64,000 nt of DNA from Siphonodentalium dalli. Lineage: Eukaryota; Mollusca; Scaphopoda; Gadilida; Siphonodentaliidae. The position numbers and the translations under genes are program-made. Below are positions 1-11,330 of the stretch, one piece after another (within the stretch, counting starts at the first letter, position 1; each line of letters opens with the position of its first letter). The notes beneath the pieces were generated by a model that saw only the letters and a program-made list of their open reading frames with translations, did not search any database and was not told the DNA's origin. The stretch is from the NCBI GenBank assembly GCA_032622095.1, contig CP136069.1, positions 102,576,278 through 102,640,277 of the forward strand. The letters are read 5' to 3'.

Positions 1-424
1 GTACTGTTCGTCTGATCATCATGAAATATGTCATAGATGTTAGTATTGACATCTAGATGGGAACAAGTGATTTTGGGGTCGTTCGGCCAACATACATGGC
101 CGCCAGCAGCCATCTTGGATTTAACTCTTTGCATGACTAAATCCTTTGGCACGGGCTACAGGTCGTAGCTTTGGTCGGAACTTCATGAAATTTGTCATGG
201 ATGTTAACAATGACATGTAGATCGGAACGAGTCCTTTTGGGGTCAATTGGCCAAAAAACATGGCCACCAGCAGCCATCTTGGATTTTACTCTTTGCATGA
301 CTAAATCCTTTGGCACATGTTAGACATTTCAATTAGCACCTTTCCTATTCCTCCATTTACTGTCAACCATTAAATTATTCCCCTACCTAAGTTGAGCTAC
401 AGTGTCATTGACACTTTCATTTTT
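1..424 (+). repeat. Family A repeat, 3' portion
   Basis: Two to three tandem units of about 155 bp (GCGGGCTACAGGTCGTA ... CAGCCATCTTGGAT) followed by the family A 3' end: a segment ending TAAGTTGAGCT, then the stem-loop AGTGTC-ATT-GACACT, then TTCATTT. The 5' part is outside the window. The same 3' end recurs at 39800-39925 and 50640-50714, and inverted at 44198-44232 and 58388-58495. It is probably a non-autonomous Helentron-type element (inference; see findings). Confidence 0.8.
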
Positions 425-430
425 AGTTAC

Positions 431-1480
431 TTTTTCCCTTCTGTTCAGTTTCTATATCCCCTATTTTGCAGAAGATACAATGCATAATTGAAGTGCCCAA
501 TGGGTGCACATCACCAACTTCAACTGGATAACTTCAATCTGTTTCAATGTTTCCCATGGCAGTTGAGGCCTAATCAGAATGAGGTCCCCAGAGGGTGAAT
601 TCGGTGATGCTAGCCCACCTTGCGGAATAGCATATTAAATTCACCCTTTGGGGACCTCATTCTGCAAATGTCAGACATACTAAATTCTTTTTTTGCCTTC
701 CTTGCCAACTTTAACACTCAGATATGGCCTCGAGTTTTTCACTCTCCGATGTCACCAGTGACACAGCTTAACCACAGTGGATTTTCACACGAACCTTCCA
801 ACCACTGGGGATGAACAAGAAGGACTTTTAGTCGATTCTTTTATTACACCAAATCCAGGCTTGGCTGTTCCCATATTATTTTCTTAACCACCACTTATCC
901 AGGTGAAATCATACCTTGATTTTTCAAAGAATAATTGGGGTTATATTGAATTGAATTTGTCTGTCTGTTGGGCTGTCATTCCATCTGTCTGTCTGTCGGG
1001 ATGCTTATCCATCAACAATTGTTTTATTCTCCAGATCAATATTAAAGACCGAATGGGTTGATATATTTTGGAGTGGATGTTCCCTTGGTGACTCACAATC
1101 AGATTTGTTCAAATAAGTTCATCAAATAGGTGTGAAACCAGGGCTATAACTCTTTCCCTCTATAGTAATTCTTAAAACAATTTCTTCTCAAGAACCATGG
1201 GCCTATTTAGCTTATATTTTGGTGTGGAGGGTCCTTGGGTGACAGGGGTTCATATTTGTTCAAATGTGGTAATTTTTTAGGAAAATTTAGAGGGAAATCA
1301 ATTAACTTCAACTCTTAAATCAACCCTTTGAAATTACTAGTTGAATGGATCTCGTAGATGGGAATTCACATTTGTTCAAATAGGGGTAGCGATAAGAGAT
1401 TTAACTCTCCCCACCAACCCTACCTGTATCTATGCTGTTTGGTACTGGTATAATAAAATATATAGATTCCTAATTATTTC
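431..1480 (+). repeat. Dispersed 1 kb repeat, family B-like, shared with 24755-25640
   Basis: The order of segments (CTTCTGTTCAGTTTCTATAT, a small hairpin, GGCTTGGCTGTTCC, TTGTCTGTCTGTTGGG, then the text GACTCACAATCAGATTTGTTC and CCATAGTAATTCTTAAAA) is repeated at 24755-25640. The second half belongs to the family B core. A third short piece (about 775-845) is found at 58738-58800. No coding potential is seen. Confidence 0.7.
574..664. repeat. Short hairpin repeat (AGAATGAGGTCCCC family)
   Basis: Inverted arms CAGAATGAGGTCCCCAGAGG and its imperfect partner CCTTTGGGGACCTCATTCTG enclose about 50 bp. Similar hairpins lie at about 24618-24708 and 24913-25002, so it is a small dispersed foldback repeat rather than a chance palindrome. 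Confidence 0.6.
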
Positions 1481-1866
1481 TAAGCTTCATGGGTGGGGGG
1501 GGGGGCAATGTTTGAGGCAGTGGGGAGGGAGTGTAGAGGGGGTCGAGTTTTGACCCCCTACTTTTGATAAAATTTTCAACAGTTGAAATTTCATGCCTGA
1601 TACAACATTAGTTGTAGATTAATTTTCACAACAAAAATAGGTTAGAATTTTTCTCATAGTTTGATTTTCCAACCAGTATGTTCGGGGGAAGATACCCCGG
1701 GGTATCTCTCTCCCACCCCCCCCCCCCCCCTCCCGCCCTGGGTATATTCCCCCCCACTCATATATTTTTTTTTCTTCACTTATTTTATATTATTATGGTA
1801 TTAAAGAAATGCCGAGAAAACTATTAAAAAAAAAATTGAAGTTTAACTTAACCCCTCACACAACCC

Positions 1867-2191
1867 AATAGCATAAATATGTCAAAATATTACCTTACGA
1901 TTTTATCGTTTATTTTGCTTTATATTGTCATGAAATGGCGAGAAATTAACTTTATATGAGAACAATTTAATAGAGTAAGAATTTGGGGTGGGGGGGGGGA
2001 AATATCCAGGCCTGAGTATCTTTCCCCCCCCCCCCCCCCACCCAGCGGCTACATATGACAAAAATTAAACGTATGATTTTATTGCTTAATTTGCTTTATA
2101 TAGTTATGAAATGGCGAGAAATTAACTTTATCTGAGCAAAATTTAATAGAGTAAGAATTTGGGGTGGGGGAGATACCCAGGCCTGAGTATT

Positions 2192-2235
<44 letters not shown>

Positions 2236-2610
2236 ACCAGCGCCTACATATGACAAAAATTAAACGTATGATTTTATTGCTTAATTTGCTTTATATAGTC
2301 ATGAAATGGCGAGAAATTAACTTTATATGAGCAAAATTTGATTAGAGTAAGAATTTGGGGTGGGGGGGAGATACCCAGGCCTGAGTATTTCCCCCCCCCC
2401 ACCCAGCACCTACATATGACAAAAATTAAACATATGATTTTATTGCTTAATTTGCTTTATATAGTCATGAAATGGCGAGAAATTAACTTTATATGAGCAA
2501 AATTTGATCGAGTAAGAATTTGGGGTGAGGGGGGGGGGAAGATACCCAGGCCTGAGTATCTTCCCCCCCACCCAGCGCCTACATATGACAAAAGTTAATT
2601 TCTGACCATA
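1867..2610 (+). repeat. Tandem array, about 170-195 bp unit with G and C runs
   Basis: Four units, marked by TGAAATGGCGAGAAATTAAC at about 1931, 2107, 2302 and 2468. Each unit contains GAATTTGGGGTGGGGG, then CAGGCCTGAGTAT and a C run. Unit length varies because the C run expands, to roughly 45 C at 2190-2235. The G run and C run within one unit can pair with each other. Confidence 0.85.
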
Positions 2611-3090
2611 AAATCATACCCCGGGGGAGATATCCTGTTACACCGGTACCAGTTGTAAAAGAGGGATGTGTAAAAGAAATTTTGTGAACTTTAGTACTAT
2701 GGTCTGGTTGTCTTGTTTAAAAAGGGTAAGGGGTTGGAGATTTGTCAGTGGTGTGCATTTATAAATTTCAAGATGAAGACCCCTGCTCATCTGAGAACCT
2801 TCAGCTATGTCCATGTTTAGAACTATTTGTCTTATTAAAGTGATTTTGTCAATGTACTGACTGTTGTAGTCATCAGAGTCCCAGTCTTCTCAGTCTTTAC
2901 AGTCGGGTCATTGACTATCTTGTTATTTTCCATCTGTATGTTTATCCAAATGACATCACCTGGAGTCCCGATCATTTTTATAAAAGTCATAAATTGGACA
3001 CGATTCGAGTCCAATATGAATTTCGGGAGTCTAATGACTTTTTCCCGGATTATCATGTGACGGCTTTTGCCTAATCAGAAATAGTATTAG
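2611..3090. other. Non-coding stretch with a family B 3' end
   Basis: Contains at about 2850-2926 the sequence of the family B 3' terminus (AGAGTCCCAGTCTTCTCAGTC ... CTTGTT) in degraded form. The rest is not recognised, and no gene is seen. Confidence 0.5.
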
Positions 3091-3639
3091 TTAAAGGGGT
3101 ACTGTACACAGAGATAGGCAATTTTTTTTATTTACTCCCATTGAAATAACGTTCAAGTTAGATAGTGTTCGTGTTATATGAGTTTCGTATAGACCTAATT
3201 TAGCAAAGAAAATATTGATCTTGGAAACAAAAATATTACGATTTCAAACTACGCGCCATGTTTTTGACCTTCACCGGAGAAGACGCAGGTCGCAGGAAGA
3301 ACCGGAAGTTCATTGTTCACAGCTTCAATGCCTTCAATCTCTTCCGTCGAACAATCTCACTCCCTATAAAAATACTTTATGCTTTATGACTTGTTTCTTT
3401 CTCCTTTTTTTCCGAATCGTTTATAGCGGGCCTTCATTTTGCAGGTAACATGTTTTGTTTGCAACTCAATAATGTTCGCGAACGGCCGTCGATAAAAGAC
3501 ACGTAGCGGATAAGATTTCAAGAATGGTAACTCGTAATGGCAGAATTCTCCATTTTATGACTCCAGCCATAAATTAATTTATATTAAATAATTCAATTTT
3601 ACTTTTATGATAGCCTGTTAAGGGAGCATGTCAAAACCT

Positions 3640-3925
3640 ATTTCGCATATGCGATAAAACTGCGAAAAATGTGGCGTCATTGACGTTGTTTTTTCCGACA
3701 TTATCAGAGTTTTTTCGTCATTATCGCACGCCGTAACGTTGTACGTTTTCGTCAATTTTTCGTCATTTTCGCTGTCTTGATTCGATGTTATCGCAATTAT
3801 CGCAGTTTTGTTTCGCAGTTTTGCTCAAATGTTCGCTGTTCTGTTTCGCCATATTTTCGCAGTGTTTGTTTTCGTCAAGATCGCAGTATTATTTCGTCAA
3901 TATTGCTGTTGTGTCGATATGATTG
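3640..3925 (+). repeat. Left subterminal array of TCGCA/TTCGTCA motifs
   Basis: Degenerate 8-12 bp motifs (TTATCGCA, TTTCGTCA, TTTCGCAG) repeat more than 15 times. The right arm of the same element carries the inverted kind of array. Such subterminal motif clusters often serve as transposase binding sites, but that is inference here. Confidence 0.6.
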
Positions 3926-5141
3926 GCAGGACAGTTTGTGTTCAATAAATACTCCATAGTCGCAGTTTTATACTGATGTGTCGCGAACGGGAAGATGTCG
4001 GTGTCCATGCTGAAATTTCTCAGATCGGAGTTTTTCTCATAAGAATTCCAATGATTTAATCGGAGTATTCTCCTATATGAAAACAATTCCGATTTATTTA
4101 AAGTCCCAAATAAATTATTCCCAGACCCAATTTATATAATAGGATAGGCCAACACAATCATTTCCTACGTTTTGATGTCACACGGTGTCCGCAAATCCGT
4201 GGGTTTACAGCAGTGATATTGTATCACTGGTTTACAGTAAATATTACAGTACAGGTTGAAGTCCCCCAAAATCTCGGGCTACACCGTCGCATTAATACTG
4301 CAGAGTGGTACCGTAAACAATGCAAATTTTTATTTCGAAAAAACGTTTTTTGTGTGTGATTATGTAACTTGTCTTCATTTTGGGTAAACCGTCACCATTT
4401 AATTATGCGAACTATTCTGAATAAAAGAATACAGCCGAGGCTGACAATAAATTATTCCACAACCCCGATTTATAGTATACTTTCTGTATGCCATGTAGAG
4501 TTAATTTCTACAGTTTCAATCTGTCTTTCTAGACCAGACACATATTTTAATGTGTACGCAAATCAGGGGGTTTACGGCATCGTCGGATTCGGAAAGTACC
4601 GTAAACCCGGTGGTGGTTTTGTCGTAAACAATGCTTTCATTTTCGCAATATAAGTATGAAATTATTGTTAGATATCGGAAGCGCAGCGTCATCATGATTA
4701 ATTCGTCGGCGACTTTTATTTCAAATCGACACATTTTATTCAATATATATCAGCGATCAGATGCGACAAAGTTATATAATAGTTTGGAATTTCCACGAAT
4801 TGCACGTGTTATGTTGCGCTATTTTTAGCACCAGGCCAATCCTAGTTTCGTTTGTGGGTAGCATTGACTGACAGAGGAGTTGAGTGTTTTTCTCGATTCT
4901 TTATTGAATGAATAATAAAAACATGGATAATGATATACATACCATTATAAAACAAAGGGGGATGGCTCCATATATGTCTGGCGTTGATACAATGTGATGA
5001 GGGCTTGTTCTATATCGGGCCTATTGCTTCAAATTTTCTGTTAGATGTTTGATACCTGGGGTTGTGTAAACCCTAACTTCTTCGTACTGTCGACCTGTGT
5101 ACCTGTGTAAACTGCTGGTCTAATATTTTCCCAACTGCGTA

Positions 5142-5362
5142 CAGTAATGCCCTAATTAATCGACTCCTTTATTATAAACCACAGCAGAATTATGGGTAAC
5201 TTTTCAGGATTTAGTCGGAAATATGGCTTGTTGCCATTCATAGGAAAGCTCTCAGGGAGAGCTTTCCGATGAATGGCAACAAGCCATATTTCCGACTAAA
5301 TCCTGAAAAGTTACCCATAATTCTGCTGTGGTTAAAGGAGTCGATTAATTAGGGCATTACTG
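5142..5362. mobile_element. TA-flanked hairpin MITE, nearly perfect palindrome
   Basis: Arms of about 105 bp (starting CAGTAATGCCCTAATTAATC) face each other across a tiny loop (AGGGA between AAAGCTCTC and GAGCTTTCC). They are flanked by TA on both sides. The only sizeable difference between the arms is a few extra bases near 5171. TIR and target fit a Tc1/mariner-type MITE. A diverged relative with tips CAGCTATGCTCTAATT bounds 55339-57339. Confidence 0.8.
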
Positions 5363-5799
5363 TATATGTCCGCAAACGATAGATCTATTCGATTTCATCA
5401 CTGTTTCTACCCATGATCGAACTGATATTATTTTCATTTTGGATTTTTATATATCAGATGTGTTGTTTTTGTCCAACGAGTTAAACCATTGTTCACTAAT
5501 TGAGAAGACATCACGACAACAACAACTTCATTATATGTCAGTAGGCCTATATGTTTGTATAGCCTTTTGCTAAATGTCACCCCTTCACACATTTGGAATG
5601 GGTTGACTATTGTTTAATTAGGCCTTGTGCGAACTCATAGCTATCAAAACAGTCGAACTGTCAAGTCATTGTACTTGTGTGTTAACCGCATAGAGTTGTT
5701 TGTATGGCCTTTGGCTGAACTTTATTTTCCTTCACACAATTCAGCCAATAAAAATTCAGCTGTCATCTGATTACGCAGAAGGCAAAAATAAATGCGCGA

Positions 5800-6080
5800 A
5801 TTTATGAAGTGCGACAACATCGTATCGATGTTTTAACTTTTCGTCGTTTGCGAATAACGATCAATGTTTCGACGTCGCGACTTTCACGTTGTCGAAAGTT
5901 TCGACATTTTACGGAAATGTTTGGTCTGTTGTGGTTTCGACGTTATCGCACTTCTATGGCCAGTCGCTTTCGACGTTATCGCATTATTTTTCGTCATTTC
6001 CGACATTTCATTTTTGCACATTTACGTCAAAACTTTTTCGACATATATTATCGACAATATTTTCGCATATGCGAAAGAGG
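5800..6080 (-). repeat. Right subterminal array of CGACATT/TTCGTC motifs
   Basis: Motifs such as TTTCGACATT, GACGTTATCGCA and TTTCGTCATTT repeat densely up to the right TIR of the Harbinger-like element. The open frames here (up to 127 codons in three frames at once) arise from this low-complexity text. Confidence 0.55.
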
Positions 6081-6326
6081 TTTTGACATGCTCCCTAACT
6101 GGAACGTTTTCAGTAAACATCGTCGACTCAAATTAGTTATTTTAAAATATAATATTGATATTAGATCGCTATTGTCACTGGGAATATATTGAAATTGGGG
6201 TACAGTACCCCTTTAAGGGATGGATAATAATATAATATAATTACACAGTTCGCTTTGCGAATTATAAATTTGTTATTCATTATACTGGCTGTGTAATTAC
6301 ATTAGTAAACTGAGATTATACCTTAA

Positions 6327-6680
6327 AGGGGGACTGTGCACTAAATCCAGCCATTTATGGGACCATCTCCTATTATACTCAACAGAATATATGCAACAAA
6401 TGAATGAATTTGAGCCATGGATGAGTGCAAATTACACTCATTTTACTATATAAACGATGTAAAACAACATGGTATATAAAATTATAATTAAAATGAGTTT
6501 ATGGCTTGAGTCATTAACTCATTTTCATTATAATTACCATTATGTTTACATCATCCATAGAGCACATGAGTGTATTTTTCACTCATGGATGGCTCAAATT
6601 CATTCATTTGTTGTGTATATTATGTTGAGTATAATAGGAGATGGTCCCATAAATGGCCGGATTTAGTGTACAATACCCAT
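6327..6680. mobile_element. TTAA MITE with long TIRs (354 bp)
   Basis: TTAA flanks both ends (6323-6326 and 6681-6684). The arms pair over roughly 150 bp, for example TTTATGGGACCATCTCCTAT on the left with its complement near 6640. No coding content. It lies in the presumed last intron of WDR5. Confidence 0.75.
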
Positions 6681-6908
6681 TTAAATCAAGCTGGATAATG
6701 ATTTACCAAAATATATCTGCATGGCCAGACATGTGATTTTTACCCTCTCCAGGCACTGCTCCTGGTGATCTACAGGTAACCTTGGCCTGGTATGACTAAA
6801 CAGCACAAAGGTTTATTTTCAGCTGTTTGGATGCCAAAACCTAAGCTAATGGTCTATCTAAATTAATCCTGGATTTGTCCATGGCTGTCATGTATGTTCA
6901 ATAGATGA

Positions 6909-7031
<123 letters not shown>

Positions 7032-7615
7032 TCTAGCTCACATTATCAAATCACACATTTTAGTCATCTGTATATTTATGATTTTACTCATGTTATAACA
7101 CACATTTACCTGACCAGCGAACTAATATGCATTTGTTCTCTATCAATGTGTTAAGTCATCAACATAAATTGTCACATAACAATTCTCATTCTTTGTTTAT
7201 ATCCATTTATCGAAATCTCATCCCAGGTTTTATCATGGTTTGTAGTTTTTTATATTTTCCAAATCTCTGTTGGAGAATGTGCTAAAGCACTTTTAAATAT
7301 AATAGGGTGGTGGCAGAATCAATTCCAATTGTTTATCAGTGATAAATTCTGGATGATTTAAGGACTAAATATTTATATTTTCGCGTAAATCAGTTGTCAT
7401 GATTTCTGAAGTTGAAGTTTTCGGCAATAATAGTTAAGTCTTACATTCTTTAAGCATGGGATAGCAGCTGAATAGTAAAGTGTGAAGTAGTAAAATAAGC
7501 TTGTCTTAAATACTGAGTGATAGGCCTTTAAAAGATGGTGCAACAAATCTTCAAAAAAGGGAGTTTATCTGATTTCGGAGTCCAAATTTCTCAGAATCAG
7601 CAAATTCCTTATTAG
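7032..7615 (+). other. WDR5 3' UTR and downstream flank
   Basis: AT-rich sequence with no repeat recognised and no coding frame. I see no canonical AATAAA here; weaker variants such as GATAAA (about 7341) and AATATA are present. The transcript end cannot be placed from the sequence. A family A repeat begins at about 7620. Confidence 0.5.
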
Positions 7616-7619
7616 CCTG

Positions 7620-8272
7620 TATTAGCTCAACTAACTTTGTAAGTTTGAGCTATTGCCATGGTTTGGCGTCCGTGTGTGCGTGTGTCCATCAACAATTTCC
7701 TTTGGCGCGGGCTACAGGTCGTACCTTTGGTCTGATCTTTATGAAATTTGTCATGAATGTTGACATTGACATGTAGATGGGAACGAGTCATTTTGGGGTC
7801 ATCTTGGATTTCAAAATTCAATCCATTGGCGCGGGCTACAGGTCGTACTGTTCGTCTGATCATCATGAAATTTGTCATGGATGTTAATATTGACATGTAG
7901 ATGGGAACGAGTCATTTTGGGGTCGTTCGGCCAAAAAACATGGCCGTCAGCAGCCATCTTGGATTTTACTCTTTGCATGACTAAATCCTTTGTCGCGGGC
8001 TACAGGTCGTAGTTTTTGTCCGAACTTCATGAAATTTGTCATGGATGTTAACAATGACATGTAGATGGGAACGATTGATTTTGGGGTCATTCATCTAAAA
8101 AACATGGCCGCCAGCAGCCATCTTGGATTTTACTCTTTGCATGACTAAATCCTTTGGCGCGGGATACAGGTCATACCTTTGATCTGATCTTTATGAAATT
8201 TGTCATGAATGTTGACATTGACATGTAGATGGGAACGAGTCATTTTGGGGTCATACGGCCAAAAAACATGAT
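7620..8272 (+). repeat. Family A repeat, 5' portion
   Basis: Starts with the 5' hairpin (TTAGCTCAACTAAC facing GTAAGTTTGAGCTA), then the leader GCCATGGTTTGGCGTCCGTG and four tandem units of about 155 bp. It breaks off at 8272 with no 3' stem-loop, so it is a truncated copy. 8273-8690 is not recognised. Confidence 0.8.
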
Positions 8273-8690
8273 CTGATCAAATGTTGAAGAAAAACTTATG
8301 GCCCTATGAATCCTCAGTCTTAACTCATTTCCAAAAGATTTTTGGGCATAAATAGAAAAAAACAATGGGTGTTTAATATTAGTGTAAAATTATCGAACTT
8401 TCTTCCTATAACACTTTTATAACTTTTGAATATTCACATTACATTTGTTATGACATCGTATGTCATATTGATTTCACTAATTTTTTCAGGAAACTGACTC
8501 CAAATTTGAACGATGGTATAGGGGTAGGGGGAGATCACAAAAGGCAATCTTGTTACCAAATTATAGCCATTTGAGACACAAGGTTGTTTTATTCCAGTTT
8601 GTGTAGATGAAATAATGAAGAAATTCATATCTTAATTTATCATAGTGTGTTAACAGTTGTAAATATTCAGCATGATTACGTCATTAAGAA

Positions 8691-8835
8691 ATGGATGTTG
8701 ATTTGCTTGTGTTCCACAGCGTATGGATGCAAATTGGTCTGACAATTTGTGTGGAATGCGAAAGCATTCCACACATAAAAATGTCAGACCAACTGGCATC
8801 CATACTCTATGGAACGCAACAGAATCAACATCCAT
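8691..8835. repeat. Hairpin repeat, arms about 70 bp
   Basis: ATGGATGTTGATT at the left pairs with AATCAACATCCAT at the right, and the centre is GGAATGCGAAAGCATTCC. The arms are diverged by a few substitutions and gaps. The open frames on both strands here are consequences of the palindrome. Confidence 0.7.
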
Positions 8836-9587
8836 TACTTATATTTATACTCAACCAAGTCAACTGGCAGATTAAAAGTGCATTAAGTGGCGATTTCCAA
8901 CCTTATTCTCATAACTCGTTGCAAGTAGCGTCTACTCAAAAATGGATGCAAGTAGGAGTCAGTGTGCGATGTAATTTCGCCCAACCAACATCCTGTATTC
9001 ATGTTCAACAGCGCGTTTGCATGTGGGAATGTAAATATGTTCTGGTAACATTTATCTCAAAACTAATTGATCCTTCTGCAATTTAGAGATGACTTTCAGA
9101 AAACTTTCAGTTTAATTTAACATGCCCTGTTCGCTATCAGCTGATAACTGTTTATTGCTTATTAATTCTATCAATTTTATCCTAATTAGATGATTTTCAA
9201 GCCATGGATAGCTAAATAGGTGGTACACAGGCGTTGTGGTTCACAATTTGGACTGAAATGGCCATCAGTTTAGAAGTTTCCAAATTTATATGGGATATGG
9301 TTGGGTATTTCTAACATTTGGAAAGCTTGAGTTATAAAATTGCAACAGAAGGTGGCGGGTGCTAATGGAATTTTGGGAACATTGGCCCTATTCAAGGGTG
9401 GTGGGTGCGGTTGAAATTTTCAAAGAGGTACTTCCCGACAGGTGGGGGATGCTCACTGACTGTGTTCTTTGTTTCACACCACCAATAACACAGAATGTCT
9501 TTTATATTGCAAATTGCTTTTTTATGTGTATACCCATACCATAGTCTGTCCATCTGTCCGTCCATAGACACTCTACATAGGGTCCTG
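8836..9587. other. Unassigned DNA with a family D piece
   Basis: No gene is seen. At about 9520-9587 the text GTATACCCATACCATAG then TCCGTCCATAGACACTCTAC matches the start of the family D repeat seen at 41380. Confidence 0.4.
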
Positions 9588-10070
9588 CGGATATTCGATT
9601 CGAGATTCGATTCGAAAGTCAAATTCGATTCGAATTCGAGTCGAAATTTCGAATATATATGGATGCAATTATAGGATGCTTACAAACACGTACACACGTA
9701 GATCTTAGCTGTTGCTGTGCCATTTAAGTTAATAACTCCCTAAAATTATGAATATATGCGCTTTATAATTCTTGTTGTACATCACGAGTGTACGCATGCT
9801 ATTAAATATAAGTATGGCCAGTAATTAGCCACTAGATTAGGACCACTAAATATGTCTGAATTCTAGCTTTGAACATGGTTGCCAAAAGCTTTGAGATCGC
9901 CGTTGGACCGACGACGCACGTAAATTATAACTATGAGACTGAGCAACTGCTAGCGTTATCCACCGACTATCCATCTCAGGTTCAGCGTTATTTGAATGTG
10001 ACATCGCTGATAATGTAAACAATACGTGTTTCAGGCATCGGAAAGTTCGATTCGATATAAATCTCCAATT
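9588..10070 (+). mobile_element. hAT-like element fragment (left end)
   Basis: TAGGGTCCTGCGGATATTCG followed by repeated GATTCGA motifs matches the end of the element at 62567 (read inverted: TAGGGACCTGCAAATATTCG). It sits inside family D text; ACTCTACA to the left and ACTCTACG at about 10073 could be an 8-bp duplication. No matching right TIR is seen, so the right boundary is uncertain. Confidence 0.4.
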
Positions 10071-10580
10071 ACTCTACGCATCCGAGTTTTTTTGTAGTTT
10101 TAAAAATAATGATTCTTAATTAAAAAAAAATTTGTTTAGATTGGATTCCTTGATCAATTTAAGCAAAAGCAAAAAATAAATAAATAGAAAAATAAAATAA
10201 CAAAATTGTTTTGTTTTTTTTTAAAATAATTAAACAAAAACAAAAAAATTTCATTTTTCATTTTTTTTTTAAGTTAACAAAATTTGAAAAACTAACACCA
10301 TTTGTAACTCCGTCAGGGTACCCGAGTCACCACACCAAATTTGGTTTAAATCGGTCAAAAATCTTGTGTTATGTACTGGTAAATTTGTTTGGAGCAATAC
10401 TATAAAACCCATTGCACCAATTTAATCCCATGCCTTTGGACTACTTAGCTATTAATATGGCTATATCATTTTCTAATGTCTCTTATGCCAAAGTTCAGAT
10501 AAATATTTAAAAAACTAAATTAATTTAAAATCAGTTTTAACTCCATGGTCAATAATTTTTTTTTTTTTTTTTTTAACATG
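10071..10580. other. AT-rich unassigned DNA
   Basis: A/T-rich low-complexity sequence (10110-10270) and unassigned text. A poly-T run ends at about 10574. No gene is seen. Confidence 0.4.
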
Positions 10581-11330
10581 TTAAACAAATTGAACGAGAG
10601 GCCGATCACAATCGGCAGATGTTTGTTTAACCCATACCTTGGTGATAGTGATCATTAGCTAATTTCAGCTAGGAATCTAAAATCCATAACATTCAATGTT
10701 AATCTTCAAAGATTAGAATTATTTTTTTTTTAAATACGCCCATAACTCTGTTAAAAAAATCGGATCAAACCCATATTACTCTAGTAGCTCATGGTGGTTT
10801 TGTATGCACTTGTATGTCCAGAGCAAAACTCTTCATGAATCCACTATTTGAAGGTACACGAACAATATTTGGTTGGTGACACATTTCCCATTGAGGGCGA
10901 AATGGGTCAAATGGCCACACCCCTTTTCGTGCGAAATACTACCACCCGCCGTGACTATATCTCCAGAACCGTTGGACATAGGGGGTCGTGTGACCACTCA
11001 AAATGTGCGGAATGGCCACATTATGGGGCGTCAGTAATACATTTTCATATCCAAAAGTCAATGGTTTTTAAGATAATTACCAAAGACCAAAAAAAATCCA
11101 TTTTAAGGGCCTGAACCCCAATTTTGGGGTTCAGCACTTTTATCTCAAAGCAGAGCCCCCAATTAGAATTTTATTTATCTATATCCATCGGTGCCGCATA
11201 TAGGTATAATGTCTGTACCATTATCGGATGGGATTGACCTTCAATGAGCTCTTGACCCTGAAAATCCGCATTATGGGGGGTCAGTAATACATTTTCATAT
11301 CCAAAAGTCAATGGTTTTTAAGATAATTGC
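10581..11330 (+). repeat. Family E repeat, copy 1
   Basis: Opens with a two-tier hairpin (TTAAACAA outer, GGCCGAT-cac-ATCGGC inner). It then carries a 500 bp segment that recurs inverted at 14745-15190 (for example GTTGGTGACACATTTCCCAT). An internal direct repeat (ATTTTCATATCCAAAAGTCA) occurs at about 11039 and 11291. The same opening hairpin is seen at 63790. Confidence 0.7.

Larger units (their letters stand above)
3622..6095. mobile_element. PIF/Harbinger-like foldback element, about 33-bp TIRs, TAA duplication
   Basis: The ends read GGGAGCATGTCAAAACCT then TTTCGCATATGCGA on both sides with a single mismatch. TAA flanks both ends (3619-3621 and 6096-6098), fitting the TWA target duplication of PIF/Harbinger. 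Just inside each TIR lies a 280 bp array of short motifs rich in TTATCGCA, TTTCGTCA and CGACATT. The middle holds two diverged direct copies (about 4080-4340 and 4400-4640) and a TA hairpin. No intact transposase frame is visible; open frames in the arrays are low-complexity and are not called genes. Confidence 0.65.
3095..6212. mobile_element. TTAA-flanked element with 13-bp perfect TIRs (nested host)
   Basis: The ends are AGGGGTACTGTAC and its exact reverse complement, each flanked by TTAA (3091-3094 and 6213-6216). A TTAA target duplication is the mark of piggyBac-type transposition. No transposase is visible. Most of the length is made of a second element (3622-6095), so the original TTAA element was only about 640 bp, a MITE. 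Confidence 0.7.

Noticed and set aside
5809-6192. 127-codon frame overlapping two others near 5900
   Set aside because: Low-complexity CG-rich motif array keeps three frames open at once; composition is Arg/Phe repeats with no domain.
6741-6780. Possible 23-nt exon between CTCTCCAG and GTAACC before the WDR5 exon
   Set aside because: In the phase required by the WDR5 terminal exon it contains a stop codon and does not match WDR5 sequence.
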